Source: an uncultured Desulfovibrio sp. (GTDB taxonomy: Bacteria; Desulfobacterota; Desulfovibrionia; Desulfovibrionales; Desulfovibrionaceae). Taken from it: a DNA stretch of 9,549 bases. A program made the translations under genes and the position numbers. The notes below the pieces were generated by a model. That model was not told the origin of the DNA, made no database searches, and saw only the letters and a list, made by a program, of their open reading frames with translations. How positions within the stretch are numbered: the stretch's first letter is position 1; every line of letters starts with the position of its first letter. Location: NCBI GenBank assembly GCA_945871415.1, contig CAMBWG010000059.1:1-9549 (forward strand). Reading direction: 5' to 3'. This document shows positions 6,060-9,549 of this stretch, piece after piece.

Positions 6060-7082
6060 ATGAATGATGTACGCAAGCTCGCACGAGAGCGCATGAAAGG
6101 CTTCTGCCGTGTCTGTCCCGTATGCGACGGCCGCGCCTGCGCCGGAGAAGTGCCCGGCATGGGAGGACTCGTCACGGGGGCTTCGTTCCGCAACAACGTG
6201 ACCGCGCTGGCGGCCCAGCGGCTGAACATGACCGCCCTGCATGACGCGCGCGAGCCCAAGACCCAGCTTTCCCTGCTCGGTTTCGACATGGAACTGCCCG
6301 TTCTGGCGGCTCCCATCGGCGGCGTCTCCTTCAATATGGGCGACAGCATGAGCGAAGACGACTACATCCATGCCGTCGTCTCCGGCAGCCGTGCCGCCGG
6401 GGCCGTGGGCTGTACCGGCGACGGGGTGCCGCCCTTCATCGTGGACGGCGCCGAAGCCGCGCTGCGCGCTGAAAACGGCTATGGTATCCCCTTCGTCAAA
6501 CCGTGGGAAGGCAAGGAACTGTACGACAAGGCGGAACGCCTGCTGGCCCCGGGCTGCCCCGTGCTGGGCGTGGACGTGGACGCCGCCGGGCTGATTACCC
6601 TGCGCAAGATGGGACGTCCCGTTGCGCCCATGTCGCAGAAGGAACTGGAAGACCTGGCTTCCTTTGTGCACGACGCCGGACGCAAGCTGATGATCAAGGG
6701 CGTCATGACGACCGAAGCCGCCCGCCGTGCCGTTGATGCGGGCGTTGATGCCATTGTGGTCTCCAATCACGGCGGCCGCGTGCTCGATCATTGCCCCGGT
6801 ACCGCCGAAGTACTGCCCGCCATTGCCGAAGCCGTACGCGGCCATATCCACATTCTCGTGGACGGCGGCATCCGCACGGGCGTGGACGTCCTCAAGATGC
6901 TTGCTCTGGGCGCGGAAGCCGTCCTTATCGGACGTCCTGTTTCCGTGGCGGCCATCGGCGGCGGTCTCGAAGGCGTCAAGGCCTATTTTGAAGGCATCAA
7001 GGGACAGCTTACGCAGGCCATGCTCCTTACCGGCTGCGCCTCGCTGGGCGACATCAACGAAAGCATTCTCTATCGCGGCTAG
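6060..7082 (+). CDS. FMN-dependent alpha-hydroxy-acid dehydrogenase/oxidising protein
   Basis: The 340-residue cytosolic TIM-barrel flavoprotein belongs to the LldD/glycolate-oxidase superfamily, which oxidises L-2-hydroxy acids such as lactate to 2-keto acids. Seen in the sequence are LPVLAAPIGG (79-88), LGVDVDAAG (169-177), Lys213 in IKGVMTTEAA (flavin contact), the active-site SNHGGRVLD (235-243, catalytic His237 and Arg240), and the FMN phosphate-binding DGGIRTGVDVLKMLALGA (268-285) followed by IGRP. The N-terminus carries CRVCPVCDGRAC, so Cys16, 19, 22 and 27 could hold an Fe-S cluster or zinc; this is absent from classic LldD but, from memory, occurs in a subgroup from anaerobes. The chosen ATG has the best ribosome-binding site; ATGs at 6006 and 6054 would add 18 or 2 residues. 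The gene stands alone, convergent with flgH. Its TAG stop is also the first three bases of repeat fragment E. Substrate and electron acceptor are unknown. Confidence 0.92.
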   Translation: MNDVRKLARERMKGFCRVCPVCDGRACAGEVPGMGGLVTGASFRNNVTALAAQRLNMTALHDAREPKTQLSLLGFDMELPVLAAPIGGVSFNMGDSMSEDDYIHAVVSGSRAAGAVGCTGDGVPPFIVDGAEAALRAENGYGIPFVKPWEGKELYDKAERLLAPGCPVLGVDVDAAGLITLRKMGRPVAPMSQKELEDLASFVHDAGRKLMIKGVMTTEAARRAVDAGVDAIVVSNHGGRVLDHCPGTAEVLPAIAEAVRGHIHILVDGGIRTGVDVLKMLALGAEAVLIGRPVSVAAIGGGLEGVKAYFEGIKGQLTQAMLLTGCASLGDINESILYRG

Positions 7083-7115
7083 AGCGTTTTGCCATAAAAA
7101 GGCAGACGGCACCGC
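7080..7115 (-). repeat. Multi-hairpin repeat, fragment E
   Basis: TAGAGCGTTTTGCC matches the TAG-end terminus of copy D (TAGAGCGTTTTCC) and provides the stop codon of the FMN dehydrogenase. It continues as AAAAAGGCAGACGGCACCGC, which keeps only traces of hairpins 4 and 3. A mirror-image end AAAACGCTCC lies at 7287-7296, just beyond copy F, so copy F may have landed inside an older element. Confidence 0.55.
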
Positions 7116-7141
7116 AAAGTATTATAAACTGAAAAGACTCT

Positions 7142-7287
7142 GGAGCTTTTTCAGTTTGAAATGCTTCGTATTTCAAACCATACGGCCTGTCGTTTCGCGG
7201 AAAAATGCGTTTTTTCCGCTCACTTCGGGCCGGGCGGCGCGGTGCCGCCGCCTCGAATTTCACCTTTTTCAAAGGTGAAACGCTCTA
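7142..7287 (+). repeat. Multi-hairpin repeat, copy F (complete)
   Basis: This is the best-preserved copy (146 bp), with all four hairpins. Hairpin 1 (7154-7178) is an 11-bp stem GTTTGAAATGC/GTATTTCAAAC with a TTC loop and one G-T wobble. Hairpin 2 is GCGGAAAAA/TTTTTCCGC (about 7197-7219). Hairpin 3 is GGCGGC/GCCGCC (about 7234-7250). Hairpin 4 is TTTCACCTTT/AAAGGTGAAA (7258-7280). It ends in CGCTCTA. Both strands can form the hairpins. Confidence 0.9.
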
Positions 7288-7918
7288 AAACGCTCCAGGG
7301 TCAGAACTCATTATCAAGAGCTGTTTTTCTGCGGGTTAACTTGCAAAAAACAAAACATAACTTCACGTTATGAAAACGCCTATCTTTGCCTGCCTGCATG
7401 TTGCGTGCGGGTTTTGGGGAAGATGGGAGAGTTTGAGGGGGAGTTTACGGGAACGCCCTTTTTGCCACAGGCAGCGACCCGACGGGCGGCCGCAGGCCGT
7501 GCCCGTCAGGCGACAGCCTTACGGGCCATCGACAGCAGAGCAAAGGGGTTTCTTCCCCCTCAAGAAAACAGTAATAAGTCCTGAGCCTGATATCTGTTCG
7601 CGGGAGGCCTTTCTGATAAAGACAAATCGTCTCGCCCGGGAAAGCAGCAGCGCGGGCACATCGGCGTCGCTCCCGGCGCGTCCTCCCTCTTTCCCCCGCA
7701 ACAGACAGCGGCTGCCCCGCAATGCCAAAAGGGAGGGAAACCAACTGGTCTCCCTCCCTTTTTCGGGAACGGCCTCCCCAGGCTTACCCCTTGGCGCAGC
7801 CGGACGTCCTCTTCCGCGTCCGTACGAGACGCGCGTCGCATATCTTCGCCGCCGGGCAACAACGACATGGTTTCCCCTGCCGTCGTTCCGTCCCCTCTTC
7901 CCCGCACCCCGGCAGGAC
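7288..7918. other. Gene-free region with hairpins
   Basis: I find no convincing coding sequence: the frames present lack ribosome-binding sites, are very Arg/Pro-rich and match nothing I know. Visible structure includes a perfect dyad CATAAC/GTTATG with a 5-nt loop (7356-7372), a GC-rich hairpin GACGGGC/GCCCGTC with inner GGCC/GGCC (7481-7507), a small GGGG/CCCC hairpin near 7545-7560, and the terminator at 7727-7763. A G-rich patch (about 7410-7445) reads like another intergenic repeat type, but only one copy is in view. Confidence 0.5.
7727..7763. terminator. Strong bidirectional intrinsic terminator
   Basis: A perfect 8-bp stem GGGAGGGA (7731-7738)/TCCCTCCC (7751-7758) continues inward as ACCA/TGGT. 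On the plus strand it is followed by TTTTT and on the minus strand by TTTT (plus-strand AAAA at 7727-7730). It may end the flagellar transcript arriving from the right, about 310 nt after the flgH stop, or rightward transcripts from the gene-free region. Confidence 0.85.
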
Positions 7919-8040
7919 CAGAGCATTTTTAGTTTGAAACGCGTTGCGTCTCAGACCATACGGCCTGCCGTTTCGCGGAAAAAGCGCGTTTTTCCGCTCA
8001 CTTCGGGCCGGGCGGCGCGGTGCCGCCACGCTTCGCTCTA
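7919..8040 (+). repeat. Multi-hairpin repeat, copy G (fourth hairpin deleted)
   Basis: It starts CAGAGCATTTTTAG and ends CGCTCTA. Hairpin 1 (7932-7956) is an 11-bp stem GTTTGAAACGC/GCGTCTCAGAC with one mismatch and one wobble. Hairpin 2 is GCGGAAAAA/TTTTTCCGC and hairpin 3 is GGCGGC/GCCGCC. The fourth hairpin is missing: GCCGCC runs almost straight into the terminus. It lies 32 bp downstream of the flgH stop, in the same orientation relative to that gene as copies A-C to theirs. Confidence 0.88.
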
Positions 8041-8072
8041 TGCCTGCCGGGATTGCGGAAAATCCGGAAGTA

Positions 8073-8795
8073 TTAGAACGGCCACACGTTATCCATCAGA
8101 CGGCTGAACCAGCCGGGCTTCTGCTTGTCGGACAGCACGCCCTTGCCGTAGTACTGAATCGAAGCATCGGCAATCTGCGTGGAAAGCACGGAGTTGTCGG
8201 CGGTCACGTCCTTGGCGCGCACCATGCCTCGCACAACCATGTATTCCGTTTCCTCATTCACGCGGATTTCCCGCGCGCCCTCGATTTGCAGCAGCCCGCC
8301 GGGCAGTACGCGAATAACGCGCGTTGCCAGAGAGGTTGTCACATAATTTTCACGCTTGGTCTTGCCGGTGCTGTTCACATCGCTGACCGAGTTGGACGCC
8401 ACAAGCGGATTCGCCCCTATGGCGGCACGGGGACCGATGCCCACAAAAGGCAGGAAGCCCACCTTTCTCTCTCCCATCAGAGCGCTCACGCCGTAGTTAT
8501 TGTTGTTATCCTTGTCCACAGAAGTCTCGGCCTTGTGCTGCGCCTTGGTATTTTCCACCAGCTTCACAATAACAATATCGCCCACGCGGCGGGCCCGGCT
8601 GTCGGAAAACAGCGTATCCGAGTCGCTGGCCGCAAAAATGGAACCGGGATTATTGGGCAGGTTCTCTTCCTGCCGGTATTCCTGCGGCGGCGTCATGGTG
8701 GTACGGATACTGGGGGTTCTGTTGGTGCTGCCGCTGCAGGCGGCGCACAACGGGAAGACGGCGCACAGCGCCAGAGCAAACAGGCGTGTCCTCAT
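8073..8795 (-). CDS. flgH: Flagellar L-ring lipoprotein FlgH
   Basis: The 240-residue protein forms the outer-membrane L ring around the flagellar rod and is normal length for FlgH. A lipoprotein signal peptide with a Cys-rich lipobox-like LCAAC (16-20) makes Cys20 the likely lipidated residue. Family segments include GSIFAASDSDTLFSDSRARR (51-70) with VGDIVIVKLVEN directly after it, the central GGLLQIEGAREIRVN, and the C-terminal YYGKGVLSDKQKPGWFSRLM ending in NVWPF. An Asn/Lys-rich stretch (about 93-101) is a loop variation. A GGGAG lies about 8 nt before the ATG. It lies 101 nt downstream of flgA on the same strand, consistent with a shared flagellar transcript. Downstream there is no flgI, only a repeat copy and about 800 nt of gene-free DNA. 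The identification is firm. Confidence 0.97.
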   Translation of the reverse strand: MRTRLFALALCAVFPLCAACSGSTNRTPSIRTTMTPPQEYRQEENLPNNPGSIFAASDSDTLFSDSRARRVGDIVIVKLVENTKAQHKAETSVDKDNNNNYGVSALMGERKVGFLPFVGIGPRAAIGANPLVASNSVSDVNSTGKTKRENYVTTSLATRVIRVLPGGLLQIEGAREIRVNEETEYMVVRGMVRAKDVTADNSVLSTQIADASIQYYGKGVLSDKQKPGWFSRLMDNVWPF

Positions 8796-8896
8796 GATTG
8801 ATTCTCCCTTGGAACAACGTCACTAATGACTGACCATGCCATCCCGACGGCGATCTTTTTATGCCCGGAGCCGGAGACGGCTGAAAAATGCTCCTG

Positions 8897-9549
8897 TTAA
8901 CGAATAATGACAGTATTGCCGTCCTGCACGATGCCGTAGACCTGTTTCTTGGTTTGCAGGTTGCGTACCGCAATGGTTCCGCCGGGCTCGCCGTCGCCCA
9001 GAGCTTCGGCATGCGTCTCCATGTACACGTTGCCGCGCTTGAAGATGAGCTTGACCACATCGCCGCGCCGCACCATCAGCTGGCTTGCCAGATCGCTTTG
9101 CAGAATGGGTTCGCCGGTCGTAAGGCTGCGGGAAGTCTGCCAGGGGCCGCCCTGCCCGTCCCACGGCACGCCCCGCAACTGCGAAGCGTTAAAGCGAATG
9201 AACGTCACGGCGTCGGGGCTCAGGTTCTCGCCCTTGTTCAGCGGCCGGGCCGCTGCCGGGAGCGTGACCCAGAGAACCAGATTTGCCAGTCCCGAAACGC
9301 GGCGGATCACCGTTCCGTCCGCTTCCTGCACCGCAAAGCGCAGGGTGACGCGCCCGGGAGAGAGCTTGCCTACCTCCAGCTGTACCCGCTGCTGCGAATG
9401 ACTCAGGAAGATATATTCCGGCAGACGAAAATCCGTCAGCTCCGCCTGCCCCGGCATGGCTGCAAGATGAGGGCCAAGACTGCGGACAACGTAATCCCGC
9501 AGGGCGTCTTCCATAAACAGCAGACCGCCCCGCTGAATCACCAGCGACG
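8897..9549 (-). CDS. flgA: Flagellar basal body P-ring assembly chaperone FlgA (partial, N-terminus beyond window)
   Basis: The visible part is about 217 residues, with the frame open to the window edge. FlgA is a periplasmic chaperone needed for P-ring (FlgI) assembly. The C-terminal half has the SAF-type arrangement of the family: RPLNKGENLSPDAVTFIRFN, then LTTGEPILQSDLASQLMVRR, then GDVVKLIFKRGNVYMETHAE, and a last segment ending IAVRNLQTKKQVYGIVQDGN plus TVIIR. A GTG at 9541 could be a start, but the upstream codons remain open and no signal peptide is visible, so the true N-terminus probably lies outside. It precedes flgH on the same strand. In the 101-nt gap after its stop, GGAGCATTTTTCAG (8881-8894 on the minus strand) resembles the left terminus of the multi-hairpin repeat. 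A small hairpin, AGCCG/CGGCT, lies next to it. Confidence 0.92.
   Translation of the reverse strand, partial: SLVIQRGGLLFMEDALRDYVVRSLGPHLAAMPGQAELTDFRLPEYIFLSHSQQRVQLEVGKLSPGRVTLRFAVQEADGTVIRRVSGLANLVLWVTLPAAARPLNKGENLSPDAVTFIRFNASQLRGVPWDGQGGPWQTSRSLTTGEPILQSDLASQLMVRRGDVVKLIFKRGNVYMETHAEALGDGEPGGTIAVRNLQTKKQVYGIVQDGNTVIIR

Noticed and set aside
5826..7112. 428-codon minus-strand open frame opposite the FMN dehydrogenase
   Set aside because: It mirrors a gene with clear family motifs and codes for a His/Gly/Ala-rich sequence with no domain; long antisense frames are expected in GC-rich genes. The same applies to the long plus-strand frames opposite the cytidylyltransferase and epimerase.
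5446..8040. Recurrent translated motif of the type QTIRPxVSRKxxFPLTSGRAA across several open frames
   Set aside because: It is the multi-hairpin repeat read in one frame; the copies differ by changes that follow hairpin pairing, and no start or ribosome-binding site goes with it.
7370..8107. 245-codon plus-strand open frame in the gene-free region
   Set aside because: No ribosome-binding site, Arg/Pro-rich, reads through a strong terminator and repeat copy G, and its end overlaps flgH antisense.
8881..8896. Eighth repeat copy just after the flgA stop
   Set aside because: Only about 14 bases (GGAGCATTTTTCAG) resemble the left terminus and no hairpins follow; too short to separate from chance.
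1..9549. CRISPR array, tRNA or rRNA genes, insertion-sequence transposase, phage genes
   Set aside because: The repeats are irregularly spaced, long and hairpin-forming with genes between them, so they are not CRISPR; no cloverleaf, rRNA, transposase or phage protein sequence was seen.

Overview
The window looks like a piece of a GC-rich, flagellated, diderm anaerobe. The flagellar P/L-ring genes, the alpha-hydroxy-acid oxidising enzyme with an N-terminal cysteine cluster, and the general character of the proteins suggest a Desulfovibrionaceae-type sulfate reducer (Desulfovibrio/Bilophila group). That placement is an inference from protein character; there is no rRNA or other marker here.

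Left part (about 68-5355, all minus strand): a chain of six genes. In transcription order they are a HpcH/HpaI-type pyruvate aldolase, an extended-SDR nucleotide-sugar-type epimerase/dehydratase, a divergent KdsB-family cytidylyltransferase, a left-handed beta-helix acyltransferase that overlaps it by 4 bp, a HAD phosphatase, and a membrane-anchored protein of unknown function starting 4 nt after the HAD stop. A good sigma70-type promoter lies just upstream of the aldolase. Together the first five could make and activate a 2-keto-3-deoxy (ulosonic) sugar acid as its CMP derivative for a surface glycan: aldol addition of pyruvate, sugar epimerisation, dephosphorylation, acylation and CMP activation. 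This is a hypothesis from gene content.

Middle (about 5356-6059): no convincing protein gene. It holds a minus-strand promoter, a GC-rich hairpin, one complete copy of a dispersed repeat and an intrinsic terminator. In that order they outline an orphan minus-strand transcript of about 350 nt. A plus-strand promoter and a long leader then precede a monocistronic FMN-dependent alpha-hydroxy-acid dehydrogenase (6060-7082).

Right part (about 7083-9549): roughly 1 kb without genes (two repeat copies, a fragment, several hairpins, a strong bidirectional terminator), then minus-strand flgH and the 3' part of flgA. The P-ring gene flgI, often found right after flgH, is not there.

The most striking feature is a family of 120-146 bp intergenic repeats: seven copies or fragments in 9.5 kb. 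Each complete copy can fold into up to four consecutive hairpins and has imperfect terminal inverted repeats of the form (T/C)AGAGC(A/G)TTT. In four of the seven cases the first three bases of the element (TAG) are the stop codon of the adjacent gene. Paired base changes between copies in the first hairpin suggest that the folded form matters.
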